DNA of 64,000 bases, from the NCBI RefSeq assembly GCF_015689195.1, contig NZ_CP065044.1, positions 2,914,001 to 2,978,000 on the forward strand. Direction: 5' to 3'. Numbering within the stretch: the stretch's first letter is position 1; each line of letters opens with the position of its first letter. Below are positions 22,833 to 33,971 of the stretch, one piece after another. Origin of the DNA: Pectobacterium aroidearum (GTDB taxonomy: Bacteria > Pseudomonadota > Gammaproteobacteria > Enterobacterales > Enterobacteriaceae). Both the position numbers and the translations under genes were made by a program. The notes under the pieces are model-generated. The model was not told the DNA's origin, did no database searches, and saw only the letters and a program-made list of their open reading frames with translations.

Positions 22833-25211
22833 TTACTTGTGCTCAGCCAGATTCAGCCAGGTTTGCACCACGGTATCTGGGTTGAGCGACAGGCTATCGA
22901 TGCCTTGTTCCATCAGCCAGAGGGCGAAATCTTCGTGATCTGACGGACCCTGTCCGCAAATACCGACGTATTTACCCTGCTTCTTAGCGGCCTTGATCGC
23001 CATCGACAGCAGCGCTTTCACCGCATCGTTACGCTCATCAAACAGCGACGATACCACGCCGGAGTCACGATCCAGACCCAGCGCCAGCTGCGTCATGTCA
23101 TTTGAGCCGATGGAGAAACCATCAAAGTGTTGCAGGAATTCGTCAGCCAGCAGCGCGTTGGACGGAATCTCGCACATCATGATGATTTTCAGGCCATCTT
23201 CGCCACGACGCAGCCCCTGATTCGCCAGTTCTGCAATCACCGCTTCCGCTTGCGCCACGGTACGAACAAACGGGATCATGATTTCCACGTTCTTCAGACC
23301 CATCACATTACGCACGCGTTTAACCGCTTCACATTCCAGCGCAAAACAGGCTTTGAAGTCCGGCGACACGTAACGACCCGCACCGCGGAAGCCCAGCATC
23401 GGGTTCTCTTCTTCCGGCTCATAACGCTCGCCACCGACCAGATTGGCGTACTCGTTGGATTTAAAATCGGACAGGCGGACAATAACGCGCTTCGGCGAGA
23501 ATGCGGCTGCCAGCGTCGCGATCCCTTCCGTCAGACGACCGACGTAGAACTCGATCGGATCGTCGAAGCCCTGCATCAGCGTCTTGATCTCACGTTGCAG
23601 CTCAGGGGTTTGCTGGTCAAATTCCAGCAACGCACGCGGGTGCACGCCAATCATGCGGTTGATGATGAATTCCAGACGCGCCAGACCGACGCCATCGTTT
23701 GGCAGGCAGGCAAAATCAAACGCGCGGTCAGGGTTGCCAACGTTCATCATGATTTTCAGCGGCAGAGCTGGCATTTCATCAATCTGTGAACTCTTCACAG
23801 AGAAATCCAGCAGATCCTGATACACATAGCCCGTGTCGCCTTCCGCACAGGAAACGGTGACTTTTTGCCCTTTGCGCAAACGCTCAGTCGCATCGCCGCA
23901 GCCCACAACGGCTGGAATGCCCAGCTCACGCGCGATAATCGCCGCATGGCAGGTACGTCCGCCGCGATTGGTCACAATCGCTGCCGCCTTCTTCATGATC
24001 GGTTCCCAGTCCGGGTCGGTCATGTCGGTAACCAGTACATCGCCTGCGTTGATCAGGTGCATCTCGCTGATGTCCTGAATCACTTTGACTTCACCCGCAC
24101 CGATGCGGTGACCGATCGCACGGCCTTCCACCAGCACCGTGCCGCTGGCTGGCAGGTGGTAACGCTCCATCACCTGACCGTTGGAACGCACCGTTTCCGG
24201 GCGCGCCTGCACGATGTAGAGCTTACCGGTGTGACCATCTTTCGCCCACTCGATGTCCATCGGGCGGCCGTAATGTTTTTCAATCAGCAGTGCCTGACGC
24301 GCCAGCGCCTGCACTTCATCATCCGTCAGGCTGAAACGCGTCGTTTGTTCTGCCGGCACATCTTCAATCCGTACCTGCTTGCCATGTTCCTGGCTCGCGG
24401 CATATACCATACGGATTTTTTTCGATCCCATGTTACGGCGCACAATCGCAGGTTTGTTGTTCTGCAAGGTCGGCTTGTGGACATAGAACTCGTCCGGGTT
24501 CACCGCGCCCTGCACCACCATTTCACCCAAACCGTAAGCCGACGTGATAAACACCACCTGATCAAAACCGGATTCGGTATCAATGGTAAACATCACGCCC
24601 GCGGAAGCCAGATCGGAACGCACCATGCGCTGCACGCCCGCCGACAGCGCCACACCGCGATGGTCGTAGCCCTGATGCACACGGTAGGAGATCGCACGAT
24701 CGTTAAACAACGACGCAAACACGTGCTTCACCGCGACCATCACAGCATCAATACCCTGCACATTCAGGAAAGTTTCCTGTTGGCCGGCAAAAGACGCATC
24801 CGGCATATCTTCTGCGGTGGCGGAAGAACGCACAGCAAACGAGGCGTCTTTCTCGCCATCGGCCAGTTGCTGATAGGCGTCGCTTATCGCCTTCTCCAGC
24901 TCTGGCTGGAATGGCGTATCAATAATCCACTGGCGAATCTGCGTACCCGCGCTGGCCAGTTGATTCAGGTCGTCAATGTCGGTGAGATCGAGCAGCTCAT
25001 AAATGCGCTGGTTAATCCCGCTTTGATTAAGAAAATCATTAAACGCCTGCGCCGTTGTCGCAAAGCCGTTGGGAACGGCTACGCCCAATCCTGAAAGGTT
25101 GGTGATCATTTCACCCAGAGAGGCATTTTTGCCCCCCACCCTTTCAACGTCGTGCATACCGAGCTGGTTATACCAAAGGACATTACGCAAATCAGGGCCG
25201 TTATTGGACAT
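22833..25211 (-). CDS. ppsA: Phosphoenolpyruvate synthase
   Basis: Gluconeogenic enzyme making PEP, AMP and phosphate from pyruvate and ATP. The 792-residue chain (E. coli length) has the N-terminal ATP-grasp domain ([32 protein letters not shown]), the phosphohistidine domain with [15 protein letters not shown], and the C-terminal PEP-binding barrel ending with [15 protein letters not shown]. The start at 25211 ([10 protein letters not shown]) is the E. coli start with AAGGATTA upstream. It is divergent from ppsR, whose product switches PpsA on and off by phosphorylation. A Cra-like site lies about 100 nt upstream. Confidence 0.97.
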   Translation of the reverse strand: MSNNGPDLRNVLWYNQLGMHDVERVGGKNASLGEMITNLSGLGVAVPNGFATTAQAFNDFLNQSGINQRIYELLDLTDIDDLNQLASAGTQIRQWIIDTPFQPELEKAISDAYQQLADGEKDASFAVRSSATAEDMPDASFAGQQETFLNVQGIDAVMVAVKHVFASLFNDRAISYRVHQGYDHRGVALSAGVQRMVRSDLASAGVMFTIDTESGFDQVVFITSAYGLGEMVVQGAVNPDEFYVHKPTLQNNKPAIVRRNMGSKKIRMVYAASQEHGKQVRIEDVPAEQTTRFSLTDDEVQALARQALLIEKHYGRPMDIEWAKDGHTGKLYIVQARPETVRSNGQVMERYHLPASGTVLVEGRAIGHRIGAGEVKVIQDISEMHLINAGDVLVTDMTDPDWEPIMKKAAAIVTNRGGRTCHAAIIARELGIPAVVGCGDATERLRKGQKVTVSCAEGDTGYVYQDLLDFSVKSSQIDEMPALPLKIMMNVGNPDRAFDFACLPNDGVGLARLEFIINRMIGVHPRALLEFDQQTPELQREIKTLMQGFDDPIEFYVGRLTEGIATLAAAFSPKRVIVRLSDFKSNEYANLVGGERYEPEEENPMLGFRGAGRYVSPDFKACFALECEAVKRVRNVMGLKNVEIMIPFVRTVAQAEAVIAELANQGLRRGEDGLKIIMMCEIPSNALLADEFLQHFDGFSIGSNDMTQLALGLDRDSGVVSSLFDERNDAVKALLSMAIKAAKKQGKYVGICGQGPSDHEDFALWLMEQGIDSLSLNPDTVVQTWLNLAEHK

Positions 25212-25312
25212 CGAAAATAATCCTTTCTGCATACAATTAGGGTATGAAAGAGTTCGGTTGAGAATCGCCTCAACGCAATCAGGTTAGCATAGCGTTTTGA
25301 TGAACATGGACA

Positions 25313-25328
25313 GGTGAATCGATCAACC
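25313..25328. promoter_or_regulatory. Cra (FruR) site candidate upstream of ppsA
   Basis: GGTGAATCGATCAACC fits the Cra consensus (GCTGAATCGWTTCAGC) and lies 102-117 nt upstream of the ppsA start. Cra is a known activator of ppsA in E. coli. Confidence 0.68.
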
Positions 25329-25511
25329 TATGAAAAAAAACTGATTTCACGGCGAATGATTGCCTAACACGGTAAAAATCCAATATCGTAGAAGATTAGC
25401 ATTCTTTATCATAAAGATAATGAAATGGTGTTTTAATAAAAGTATTCGTAAAACACAATTTTTGACGAGGTTAACGTGTTCGAGCTGTCGGAAATATCAC
25501 AAGGGGGTTAT

Positions 25512-26333
25512 GTGGAAAGAAGCGTATTTTATGTCTCGGACGGTACGGCCATTACGGCAGAAGTACTGGGTCATGCGGTGTTGTCCCAGTTCCCCGTGAA
25601 CACGGTTAGCTATACCTTACCTTTCGTTGAAAGTGAAGCGCGCGCTAAAGCCGTGTGTGAACAAATCAATACGTTATATCAGCAAACCGGTGTGCGTCCG
25701 CTGGTGTTTTACTCCATTGTCACGCCGACCGTGCGTAACATTATTATTAGTAGCGAAGGATTTTGCCAGGACATCGTACAGGCGCTGGTTGCACCCTTAC
25801 AGGAAGAATTGAACACGCCGCCTACGCCAGTTGCTAACCGCACTCATGGCTTGACGGCCAATAATCTGAGCAAATACGACGCCCGTATCGCTGCCATCGA
25901 CTACACGCTGGCACACGATGACGGTATTTCACTGCGCAATCTCGATCAAGCGCAGGTGATTTTGCTGGGAGTGTCACGCTGCGGCAAGACGCCGACCAGC
26001 CTTTATCTGGCGATGCAATTCGGTATTCGTGCCGCCAACTACCCTTTTATTGCTGATGATATGGACAACCTGCGCCTGCCGGATGCGTTGAAGCCCTTCC
26101 AGCACAAGCTCTTCGGACTCACCATTGATGCAGAACGGCTGGCGGCCATTCGGGAAGAACGCCGGGGAAACAGTCGCTATGCGTCACTACGCCAGTGCCG
26201 CATGGAGCTCAGCGAAGTTGAAGCGCTATTTCGCAAACACCAGATTAAATATCTCAATACGACCAATTATTCCGTTGAGGAAATTTCCGCCAAAATCATC
26301 GACATTCTTGGTATGAGTCGAAGAATGTACTAG
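25512..26333 (+). CDS. ppsR: PEP synthase regulatory protein (bifunctional kinase/phosphorylase, DUF299)
   Basis: Catalyses ADP-dependent phosphorylation and Pi-dependent dephosphorylation of a PpsA threonine, controlling PpsA activity. The 273-residue protein aligns with E. coli PpsR, including [17 protein letters not shown], the P-loop-like [15 protein letters not shown] and [20 protein letters not shown]. The GTG start at 25512 is chosen because AAGGGGG lies 4-5 nt upstream and homology begins there; an ATG 36 nt earlier adds an unmatched tail. It is divergent from ppsA. Its last codons, RRMY and stop, form part of an aroH operator-like palindrome. Confidence 0.95.
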   Translation: MERSVFYVSDGTAITAEVLGHAVLSQFPVNTVSYTLPFVESEARAKAVCEQINTLYQQTGVRPLVFYSIVTPTVRNIIISSEGFCQDIVQALVAPLQEELNTPPTPVANRTHGLTANNLSKYDARIAAIDYTLAHDDGISLRNLDQAQVILLGVSRCGKTPTSLYLAMQFGIRAANYPFIADDMDNLRLPDALKPFQHKLFGLTIDAERLAAIREERRGNSRYASLRQCRMELSEVEALFRKHQIKYLNTTNYSVEEISAKIIDILGMSRRMY

Positions 26334-26338
26334 TACAT
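26325..26338. promoter_or_regulatory. TrpR operator-like palindrome (shortened) upstream of aroH
   Basis: ATGTACTAGTACAT is a perfect 14-bp palindrome spanning the ppsR stop codon. The left half matches the E. coli aroH operator (ATGTACTAG...), but only one CTAG core is present instead of two. Confidence 0.5.
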
Positions 26339-26525
26339 GATAGATTTTTTTGTCCTAATGCGGTTGTAATGTGCGCCATTTCGTTTATTGTGTGCTCCAT
26401 CACTTCCCGGCATTTCGCCGCTGCGAAGCAACCTTTTAGTTGGAAACCTTGTCTGAAAACACCGGGATGTCCATGTTTTTTCGGTGATGACAGGTTTTCG
26501 ACTTGACCGTATTCAGAGACAAAAC

Positions 26526-27572
26526 ATGCTACAAACAGATGAACTGCGGAGCGCGCGCATCGAGAGTCTGGTTACACCCCAAACGTTACTCGCCAGACTC
26601 CCGATCACCCCTGCCGTTGCCGAAAATGTCACCTCGTCACGCAAGAAAATTGAAGCCATCCTAACCGGTCACGATCCACGTCTTCTCGTCGTGATTGGCC
26701 CATGTTCGATCCATGACACCGACAGTGCGTTAGATTATGCACGCCGTCTTGCTGCGCTGCGCACGCAGTATCAGGATCGGTTAGAAGTCGTCATGCGCAC
26801 CTATTTTGAAAAACCGCGCACGGTCGTCGGCTGGAAGGGACTCATTTCCGATCCGGCACTCAACGGCACCTTCCAGGTAAACGAAGGGCTGGAGATTGCA
26901 CGCCGCCTGCTGTTGGACGTCAATCAACTCGGATTGCCGACCGCGACGGAATTCCTCGATATGGTCACCGGCCAGTATATTGCCGACCTGATTAGCTGGG
27001 GTGCGATTGGCGCAAGAACCACTGAAAGCCAGATTCATCGGGAAATGGCCTCGGCGCTGTCCTGCCCCGTCGGCTTCAAGAACGGCACAGACGGCAACAC
27101 GCGCATCGCCGTCGATGCCATTCGTGCCGCCCGTGCCCAGCATATGTTCCTTTCGCCGGATAAGCAGGGCTTCATGTCGGTCTACAAAACGCAGGGCAAT
27201 CCGTTTGGTCATATTATTATGCGCGGCGGGAAAACACCGAATTACCACGCGGAAGACATTGCTGCCGCCTGCGCTCATCTGCGTGAATTCTCGCTGCCCG
27301 AGCATCTGGTGATCGATTTCAGTCATGCCAACTGTCAGAAACAGCACCGTCGCCAACTCGACGTAGCCGATGACATCTGCCAGCAAATTCGTGCGGGCTC
27401 ACGCGCCATCGCGGGCATCATGGCGGAAAGTTTCTTAATTGAAGGCAACCAGCCTGCTATCAATCCTCTGGCATTGACGTATGGGCAATCCATTACCGAT
27501 CCTTGTCTGAGCTGGCAGGACACCGAAACGCTGCTGGCTCGTCTGGCAGACGCCGTCGACAGCCGTTTCTAA
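26526..27572 (+). CDS. aroH: DAHP synthase, tryptophan-sensitive isoenzyme
   Basis: First enzyme of the shikimate pathway: PEP plus erythrose-4-phosphate to DAHP. The 348-residue protein has E. coli AroH length and sequence (DELRSARIESLVTPQTLL, VVIGPCSIHDTDSALDYA, RTYFEKPRTVVGWKG, GARTTESQIHREMAS, DFSHANCQKQHRRQL). The start at 26526 is the one shared with E. coli AroH; its ribosome site is weak. The leader from 26334 is about 190 nt and carries no recognised attenuator. The gene follows ppsR, as in E. coli. Confidence 0.95.
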   Translation: MLQTDELRSARIESLVTPQTLLARLPITPAVAENVTSSRKKIEAILTGHDPRLLVVIGPCSIHDTDSALDYARRLAALRTQYQDRLEVVMRTYFEKPRTVVGWKGLISDPALNGTFQVNEGLEIARRLLLDVNQLGLPTATEFLDMVTGQYIADLISWGAIGARTTESQIHREMASALSCPVGFKNGTDGNTRIAVDAIRAARAQHMFLSPDKQGFMSVYKTQGNPFGHIIMRGGKTPNYHAEDIAAACAHLREFSLPEHLVIDFSHANCQKQHRRQLDVADDICQQIRAGSRAIAGIMAESFLIEGNQPAINPLALTYGQSITDPCLSWQDTETLLARLADAVDSRF

Positions 27573-27582
27573 TCTGATACGC

Positions 27583-27630
27583 GCTGGCACACTCACCTTC
27601 TCCGGTCGTGTGCCAGCCGTTTCCTCTTTT
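27583..27630 (+). terminator. aroH terminator (weak)
   Basis: GCTGGCACAC and GTGTGCCAGC form a perfect 10-bp stem (27583-27617) followed by a T-rich but interrupted tail (CGTTTCCTCTTTT). Confidence 0.65.
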
Positions 27631-27732
27631 CCCGCCGCCTCTCCCACACTTTCGCAGCACGTAAATTCCTCTTACGATTTCTCTTATTCCACTTATTAAG
27701 AAAACTTCACTTGAGGTTGCGTTTTTGTTACA

Positions 27733-27761
27733 TGAAAATGATTCTCATTCATTGCTATAAT
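27733..27761 (+). promoter_or_regulatory. hmuSTUV promoter with Fur box
   Basis: TGAAAATGATTCTCA (27733-27747) matches the 7-1-7 Fur consensus at 12 of 14 positions; TATAAT follows at 27756-27761. The start point would be near 27768, 25 nt before hmuS. Confidence 0.85.
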
Positions 27762-27792
27762 CAATACGACAACGATTAAGGGAACGAACGAG

Positions 27793-28845
27793 ATGCAGAC
27801 GTCTATTTACCAACAATACCTCCAGGCTAAAGTTGAACATCCGCGTAAATATGCTCGCGATCTGGCTGCGCTACTCGGCATCAGCGAAGCGGAACTGACT
27901 CACGCCCGTGTCGGACATGATGCACAACGCCTACAGGGTGATGCTAAAGTCTGGTTAAGCGCGCTGGAGCAGGTTGGTAATACCAAGTCGATCACGCGCA
28001 ACGAGTACGCCGTGCATGAGCATACTGGCTATTATCAAAACCAGACGCTGGATGGACATGCTGGCCTTATCCTCAACCCGCGCGGATTGGATCTGCGTTT
28101 GTTCCTCTCTCAATGGGCTTCAGCCTTTGCGCTGCGTGAAAACACCGCGCGCGGAGAGCGTCAAAGCATTCAATTCTTCGATCATCAGGGCGATGCGATT
28201 CTGAAGGTCTACACGACCGACACCACGGACATGGCCGCCTGGCAGCTATTCGTTGAGAAATTCACCAGCAGCGAAAACCCTGCGTTGGCACTTCGTCCGG
28301 CAGGCAATGGCACGGCGGCCGAACAGACCATCGCCCATAACCCTCAGTTTGAAACAGACTGGCGTGCAATGAAGGATGTGCATGATTTCTTCATCCTGCT
28401 CAAGCGCTATAACCTGACGCGCCAGCAGGCGTTTAACTCGGTCGCTGACGATTTGGCCTACCGGGTAGACAACGATGCGCTGTCACAGATCCTGTTTGCC
28501 GCACGTGAAGATCAGAACGAAATCATGGTATTTGTCGGCAACCGTGGCTGTGTACAAATTTTCACCGGCACACTCGAGCGCGTAGAACGTATGGAACAAC
28601 ACGCGGAATGGATTAACATCTTTAATAAAGATTTTACTCTGCATCTGATCGAAGGCGCGATTGCTGAAAGCTGGGTGACGCGTAAACCGACGGTCGATGG
28701 TGTCGTGACCAGCCTCGAACTCTATGCCGCAGACGGCTCTCAAATTGCACAACTCTTCGGGCAACGTACCGAAGGAACACCGGAACAACAGCAATGGCGT
28801 AACCAAATCGATGCCCTGAAACCGCATAAGGATCTCGCTGCATGA
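27793..28845 (+). CDS. hmuS: Haem-degrading/haem-carrier protein HmuS (HemS/ChuS family)
   Basis: Cytoplasmic haem-binding protein of 350 residues that handles or degrades imported haem to release iron. It has the tandem two-half architecture of the family, with repeated segments around [15 protein letters not shown] and [16 protein letters not shown], plus [17 protein letters not shown] near the middle. It is the first gene of a four-gene operon from a Fur-box promoter and overlaps hmuT by ATGA. The ribosome site AAGGGA lies 9 nt before ATG. No outer-membrane haem receptor or hemP is adjacent. Confidence 0.93.
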   Translation: MQTSIYQQYLQAKVEHPRKYARDLAALLGISEAELTHARVGHDAQRLQGDAKVWLSALEQVGNTKSITRNEYAVHEHTGYYQNQTLDGHAGLILNPRGLDLRLFLSQWASAFALRENTARGERQSIQFFDHQGDAILKVYTTDTTDMAAWQLFVEKFTSSENPALALRPAGNGTAAEQTIAHNPQFETDWRAMKDVHDFFILLKRYNLTRQQAFNSVADDLAYRVDNDALSQILFAAREDQNEIMVFVGNRGCVQIFTGTLERVERMEQHAEWINIFNKDFTLHLIEGAIAESWVTRKPTVDGVVTSLELYAADGSQIAQLFGQRTEGTPEQQQWRNQIDALKPHKDLAA

Positions 28846-29660
28846 AAAACTGGCTATTCCCCCTGCTATTGACACTCCCGCTGGGGGTGTCTGCTGCCGA
28901 ACGTATCGTGTCTATCGGCGGTGACGTCACGGAAATCATTTATGCACTGGGCGCAGAGAAAGATCTGGTTGCGCGAGACAGCACCAGCCTGCACCCGGAA
29001 GCGGTGAAGAAGCTGCCTGATGTCGGCTATATGCGCCAGCTCAACACCGAAGGCATTCTGGCAATGAAACCGTCTCTGGTTGTCGCCAGCGATCTGTCTC
29101 AGCCGTCTCTCATTCTGCAGCAGGTTGCCAGCAGCGGTACCAAAGTCGTTCACGTTCCTGCTCAGCCTTCGTTGGATGTTGTGCCGCAAAAAATCGGCGT
29201 CATCGCACAGGCGCTGGGGAAAGAGACGGAAGGTAAAAAGCTGGCGGAAACCTATCAACAGCAACTGGCGGCAGTAAAAAACGCCCCGCTGCCGGTGAAT
29301 GTGCTGTTCGTTCTCAGCCACGGCGGCATGACCGCGCTGGCAGCAGGCAAAAATACCCCGGCGGACACGATTATCCGCAGCGCGGGATTAAAGAATGCCA
29401 TGCAAAACGTTGAGCGTTACCAGCCGCTGTCGCAGGAAGGTGTGGTTGCCAGTGCGCCGGACCTGATTCTGATCTCCAGTCAGGGGCTGAAAATATTGGG
29501 TGGTGAAGCGCAAGTCTGGAAATTACCCGGTCTGGAACTGACGCCTGCTGGCAAGCACAAACGCCTGCTCGTCGTCGATGACATGGCAATGCTCGGCTTT
29601 ACGCTCGATACCCCAGCGCTAATGGCAACGCTGCGTCAGACAGCCGAAGCGATAAAATGA
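28842..29660 (+). CDS. hmuT: Haem ABC transporter, periplasmic binding protein
   Basis: Periplasmic protein of 272 residues that passes haem to the HmuUV permease. The signal peptide [18 protein letters not shown] is followed by a class III (BtuF-like) binding fold beginning [18 protein letters not shown], with [20 protein letters not shown] and the conserved tyrosine expected to contact haem. It overlaps hmuS and hmuU by 4 nt each, so translation is coupled. Confidence 0.93.
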   Translation: MKNWLFPLLLTLPLGVSAAERIVSIGGDVTEIIYALGAEKDLVARDSTSLHPEAVKKLPDVGYMRQLNTEGILAMKPSLVVASDLSQPSLILQQVASSGTKVVHVPAQPSLDVVPQKIGVIAQALGKETEGKKLAETYQQQLAAVKNAPLPVNVLFVLSHGGMTALAAGKNTPADTIIRSAGLKNAMQNVERYQPLSQEGVVASAPDLILISSQGLKILGGEAQVWKLPGLELTPAGKHKRLLVVDDMAMLGFTLDTPALMATLRQTAEAIK

Positions 29661-30661
29661 CGTCACGGTTTCACCCGCGCACGTGGTTGCTCGCACTGCT
29701 GTTACTGATGGTGGCACTGATGGTCGGTGCCGCCAACATGGGCGCACTGAGCCTCTCGCTCAAAATGTTATGGCAAACGCCGCTTGACGATCCGATCTGG
29801 CATATCTGGTTGAATATCCGCGTTCCTCGCGTACTGCTGGCGATACTCGTCGGCGGCGCGCTGGCCTGTTCTGGCGCAATTATGCAGGGATTATTTCGTA
29901 ATCCGCTTGCCGATCCCGGCCTGCTTGGCATCAGCAGCGGTGCCGCACTCTGCGTGGCGCTGACTATCGTACTACCGCTTGGCCTTCCCCCACTGCTGGC
30001 ACTTTACAGCCCGATGTTTGCCGCCTTTGCGGGAAGTCTGGCGGTTACTGCCATCATTTTCATCCTCAGCCGTTCCGAACAAGGTGGATTAACGCGACTG
30101 CTGTTGGCAGGCATCGCGCTCAATGCGCTGTGTATCGCGCTGATCGGTGTCCTGACCTACATCAGCACCGACCAACAGTTGCGCCAGTTTTCACTCTGGG
30201 GCATGGGCAGTCTCGGACAGGCCCAGTGGCCGATGTTGCTGGTTGCCAGTACGCTGACTATCCCCGCCATGATCGTGACGCTGTACTACGCACGCCGTTT
30301 GAACCTGCTTCAACTCGGGGATGAAGAAGCGCACTACCTCGGTGTCAACGTGAGGCGTACCAAGCATATTCTGCTGTTGCTCAGCTCGCTGTTGGTAGGT
30401 GTCGCAGTGGCGGTGAGCGGTGTGATCGGGTTTGTCGGGCTTATCATTCCACATTTGATACGTTTGCATCTGGGTGCCGATCATCGCTGGCTCCTTCCCG
30501 GTTCTATTCTCGGCGGTGCCTGTCTGCTTCTGTTTGCCGATACGCTGGCACGCACGCTGCTTGCGCCAGCAGAAATGCCCGTTGGGCTGTTAAGCAGCCT
30601 GATTGGCGGGCCGTATTTCTTATGGCTGATCGTTCAGCATAAAGGACGTGGCAATGACTGA
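29657..30661 (+). CDS. hmuU: Haem ABC transporter, permease
   Basis: Inner-membrane FecCD/BtuC-family permease of 334 residues with about ten hydrophobic segments. Family motifs are [35 protein letters not shown] and [17 protein letters not shown] (EAA-like coupling region), with a [15 protein letters not shown] ending. It is the third gene of hmuSTUV, overlapping both neighbours. Confidence 0.94.
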   Translation: MTSRFHPRTWLLALLLLMVALMVGAANMGALSLSLKMLWQTPLDDPIWHIWLNIRVPRVLLAILVGGALACSGAIMQGLFRNPLADPGLLGISSGAALCVALTIVLPLGLPPLLALYSPMFAAFAGSLAVTAIIFILSRSEQGGLTRLLLAGIALNALCIALIGVLTYISTDQQLRQFSLWGMGSLGQAQWPMLLVASTLTIPAMIVTLYYARRLNLLQLGDEEAHYLGVNVRRTKHILLLLSSLLVGVAVAVSGVIGFVGLIIPHLIRLHLGADHRWLLPGSILGGACLLLFADTLARTLLAPAEMPVGLLSSLIGGPYFLWLIVQHKGRGND

Positions 30662-31451
30662 CTCCGCGTTTGACCAGACGTTAGTCGCGCGCCATCTACG
30701 CTTTCAGACCAACGGTCGCTATCTGACGGATGATGTTTCTCTGGAACTGCACTGTGGGGAAATCGTCGCAATTATCGGCCCCAACGGCGCGGGAAAGTCG
30801 ACCCTGCTCCGTTTGTTGACCGGTTATTTGACGCCCGATGACGGCGAGTGCTTGTTAGCCGGACAGCCATTTTCACACTGGCAGCCCGGCGCACTGGCAA
30901 AAACACGCGCGGTGATGCGCCAGCATAGCGGCATGGCGTTTGCGTTTAGCGTGCGGGATGTCGTCGCGATGGGGCGTTCCCCGCATGGGCGCTATCCGAA
31001 AAACGATGACGTCATTCAGCAGGTCATGGCGCAAACGGGCTGTCTGGAACTGGCTGCGCGCGACTATCGCCACCTGTCCGGCGGGGAGCAGCAGCGTGTA
31101 CAGCTCGCTCGCGTGCTGGCGCAGCTGTGGCATCCAGAACCGACGCCAGGCTGGTTGTTTCTAGATGAACCCACGTCGGCGCTGGATCTGTACCATCAGC
31201 AGCATCTCTTGCGGCTACTCAAGCTGCTCACGCGTGAACAGCCGTTAGCCGTATGCTGCGTCCTGCACGATCTGAATCTGGCGGCACTGTATGCCGATCG
31301 CATTCTGTTGTTACACGAAGGAAAACTGGTCGCACAGGGTACGCCCGCCCAGGTGCTGCAGGCGGAGACGTTGACCCACTGGTATCGCGCCGATCTCAGC
31401 GTCGGTTCACACCCTGACTATCCCCTTCCTCAGGTTTACCTGCGGCAATAG
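30654..31451 (+). CDS. hmuV: Haem ABC transporter, ATP-binding protein
   Basis: ATPase of 265 residues energising haem import. Walker A is [11 protein letters not shown], the signature is [13 protein letters not shown], Walker B is [13 protein letters not shown] and the switch histidine is in [14 protein letters not shown] at 30654 is chosen over an in-frame GTG six nt upstream because AAAGGACG provides a ribosome site and the overlap with hmuU is short (8 nt). It is the last gene of the operon and convergent with selO, 18 nt away. Confidence 0.94.
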   Translation: MTDSAFDQTLVARHLRFQTNGRYLTDDVSLELHCGEIVAIIGPNGAGKSTLLRLLTGYLTPDDGECLLAGQPFSHWQPGALAKTRAVMRQHSGMAFAFSVRDVVAMGRSPHGRYPKNDDVIQQVMAQTGCLELAARDYRHLSGGEQQRVQLARVLAQLWHPEPTPGWLFLDEPTSALDLYHQQHLLRLLKLLTREQPLAVCCVLHDLNLAALYADRILLLHEGKLVAQGTPAQVLQAETLTHWYRADLSVGSHPDYPLPQVYLRQ

Positions 31452-31469
31452 CCATCCCCCTGCTCCGGC

Positions 31470-32921
31470 TCAGCTGGAGCAGGAAATCTCCAGATGTTTG
31501 CCCCACTCTGGTGGTAACGCCGCCAGATCGTTCTTATCCGGCTGTTCGTCAAACGGCTGACACAAAGCTTGATGCAGACGTGCCAGTACGCTGATGTCAT
31601 CGTTTTCAGCCCGTTCAATCGCCATTTGCGCCAGATAATTACGCAGAATAAATTTCGGGTTCGTCGTATTCATCAACCGACGTCGCTCTTCATCACCTTG
31701 CTCTTCCTGCATCAGCCTCTGGCGATAAGTCGCAAACCAGCTATCGAACGCAGCCCTATCGATGAATTCATCACGGAGCGGCGAGTGCGATGCCTGCTTT
31801 TCACTGTCTGCCAGCAAACGGAACGTGCGGGTGTAGTCGCTGCCTTCCTGCTGCATCAGACGTAACAGCCCGACCAGTACGTCATTATCTTCCGCGCTCG
31901 CGGTAAACAAGCCCAACTTGGCGCGCATCAGCATGCCATAATGCTGCATCAACGCCGGTTCATAACGGGCAAGCGCGCGCTCCAGCGTGTCGGTATCCAT
32001 CAACCCCGACAGCGCCTGCGCCAGACGATGTAGATTCCATAGCCCCACCGCAGGCTGATTATCAAACGCATAGCGCCCGCGATGATCGGAGTGGTTACAA
32101 ATAAAGTTGGGTTGATAGGCATCTAAAAAGCCATAAGGACCGTAGTCGATGGTCAGCCCCAGAATCGACATATTATCCGTATTCATCACGCCGTGTGAAA
32201 ACCCCACCGCCTGCCAGTGCGTAATCAGACGGGCGGTGCGTTCTACCACATCGCCGAACCACAGCTCATAGCGACGCTCGTCGTTTTCCCACTGCGGCCA
32301 ATGGCGGGCAATGACATACTCCACCAGTTGACGCACCTTTTCCGGCTCACGGCGATAGTAGAAGTGCTCAAAATGGCCGAACCGCACATGGCTTTCCGCC
32401 ACGCGCATCAGCATGGCGCCCTTTTCTTCCTGCTCACGCTGTACCGGATGCGTGCTGGTGACAATCGTCAACGCCCGCGTAGTGGGGATCCCCAGATGGT
32501 GCATCGCTTCCGAGGCCAGAAATTCGCGTATCACCGAGCGCAGCACGGCACGACCGTCCCCCATGCGCGAATACGGCGTCAGCCCTGCGCCTTTCAGGTG
32601 CCAGTCCATGCTGCGACCATCTGCCAGCTGTTGTTCTCCCAGCAGGATGCCGCGCCCGTCACCCAATTGGCCGGCCCACATGCCAAACTGATGGCCGCTA
32701 TACACCTGCGCCAGCGGCTCCATTCCCGGCAACAAACGCTCGCCGCTCCAAACAGCATCCTGTTCTGGCGTAAACCAGTCAGAAGACAAACCGAGTTCGG
32801 CGGCTAACCCCTCGCTATGGTAAAGCAAGCGAGCGCCATGTAGCGGTTTGGGCTGTAGCGCGGTATAGAACTCCGGCAGTTGGTGAAAATAGTGATTTTT
32901 GAATAACGGTGTCTGCTGCAT
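31470..32921 (-). CDS. selO: Protein adenylyltransferase SelO (YdiU)
   Basis: Pseudokinase-fold enzyme that transfers AMP from ATP to Ser/Thr/Tyr residues of targets, implicated in oxidative-stress responses. The 483-residue protein matches E. coli Ydi[55 protein letters not shown] and [19 protein letters not shown] (metal-binding DYG). It ends in SCSS, where many orthologues carry selenocysteine; here it is cysteine. The ribosome site GGGAGA precedes ATG at 32921. A hairpin (31459-31483) overlaps its last codons. Confidence 0.94.
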   Translation of the reverse strand: MQQTPLFKNHYFHQLPEFYTALQPKPLHGARLLYHSEGLAAELGLSSDWFTPEQDAVWSGERLLPGMEPLAQVYSGHQFGMWAGQLGDGRGILLGEQQLADGRSMDWHLKGAGLTPYSRMGDGRAVLRSVIREFLASEAMHHLGIPTTRALTIVTSTHPVQREQEEKGAMLMRVAESHVRFGHFEHFYYRREPEKVRQLVEYVIARHWPQWENDERRYELWFGDVVERTARLITHWQAVGFSHGVMNTDNMSILGLTIDYGPYGFLDAYQPNFICNHSDHRGRYAFDNQPAVGLWNLHRLAQALSGLMDTDTLERALARYEPALMQHYGMLMRAKLGLFTASAEDNDVLVGLLRLMQQEGSDYTRTFRLLADSEKQASHSPLRDEFIDRAAFDSWFATYRQRLMQEEQGDEERRRLMNTTNPKFILRNYLAQMAIERAENDDISVLARLHQALCQPFDEQPDKNDLAALPPEWGKHLEISCSS

Positions 32922-33107
32922 TCTGTCTCCCTAATACCACCCTGTTCAGGTGAAGAGAGCCACACGCTCACCACACATCGACTAACGGGTATGCAGAAAG
33001 TGTAGAGGGATGATAATGAAATTAACACGGAGGAAACATAAGGGTATTCGCTTCACAAGCGAGATCCAAAAAACCCTCACGTCCGAAAAGTAGTTAGACC
33101 GATTGAA

Positions 33108-33833
33108 TTAGCCAATAAGCGCCGTGTGTGGCTCAAGTTCGTCAAAATGTACGGCAGGCCACATTTGCCCCTGAACGGCATCAATGTCCAGTAGTCTCAT
33201 TGTGTTCAGAACCGCCACGGTGTTGATCTCCTTGGCGACAATGCTGATGCCTGAATAGCTGTTTTTAATCGTCCGCAGCAGCGGCTCCATCATCAACGTA
33301 TTTGCCGGACGCGATAAAAGTTGCCCAATGAACTGGCGATCCAATTTTACACCTTGTACCAGGCCATCATACAAAGGCTTAAGCGTTGTCTTTCCAGAAC
33401 CAAAATTATCCAGCCATAAAGGAAAGGCCTGACTCAGATTCAGCAACATGGCGTTTTCTTTTCCCTGCGAGAGCTGCGGGAAAAACTCATTAATTTCCAA
33501 CAGGACAAAGTCGAGACGTTTGATTTCGCCGCGCAGCACTTCAGAATTGATTAAAATTTCTGCTATTTCACGCCCCACCTTCAGCACCAATTGAATGTGG
33601 TTATCGATAAACCATGCTGATTTTTCTTTGATAAAAAGCAGCTGTTCATGAACCAAATCATGCTTCTGGCGTGGATTTAATTGCATGAGAAGAATATCGG
33701 CAGGCATGCTCAGCTTGCCCGAAAGACCATTAAAATGGCTTATCATTTCGACTGCCAGCAACGTTCCATCCAACCTGAATATCGGCCAGAAAACGTAGTC
33801 ACTGGTGTAGTCAACAGCAAGGTGGATGCGCAT
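33108..33833 (-). CDS. ydiV: Degenerate EAL-domain protein, YdiV/RflP-like
   Basis: EAL-fold protein of 241 residues without other domains. Catalytic motifs are eroded: the EAL motif reads EMI (in LAVEMISHF), DDFG reads DNFG (LWLDNFGSGKTTLKPLYDG), and the VxEGVE loop reads VAKEIN. It therefore probably lacks c-di-GMP phosphodiesterase activity. Length, sequence pattern (for example LNLSQAFPLWL, QGQMWPAV) and position beside selO match E. coli/Salmonella YdiV, an anti-FlhDC factor that blocks flagellar gene activation. That role is inferred from family and synteny. Confidence 0.82.
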   Translation of the reverse strand: MRIHLAVDYTSDYVFWPIFRLDGTLLAVEMISHFNGLSGKLSMPADILLMQLNPRQKHDLVHEQLLFIKEKSAWFIDNHIQLVLKVGREIAEILINSEVLRGEIKRLDFVLLEINEFFPQLSQGKENAMLLNLSQAFPLWLDNFGSGKTTLKPLYDGLVQGVKLDRQFIGQLLSRPANTLMMEPLLRTIKNSYSGISIVAKEINTVAVLNTMRLLDIDAVQGQMWPAVHFDELEPHTALIG

Positions 33834-33971
33834 GATCCTGTACTACATGGAGATTAATAATAATCACATTACGTTATTATTATAGATGAATCTACAGCGC
33901 TTATTCGCATAACGCACGAAAAGCGTCTGTCTGCCATGCAACAGGACTCATTTAGCAGCGAATTTCACGTT

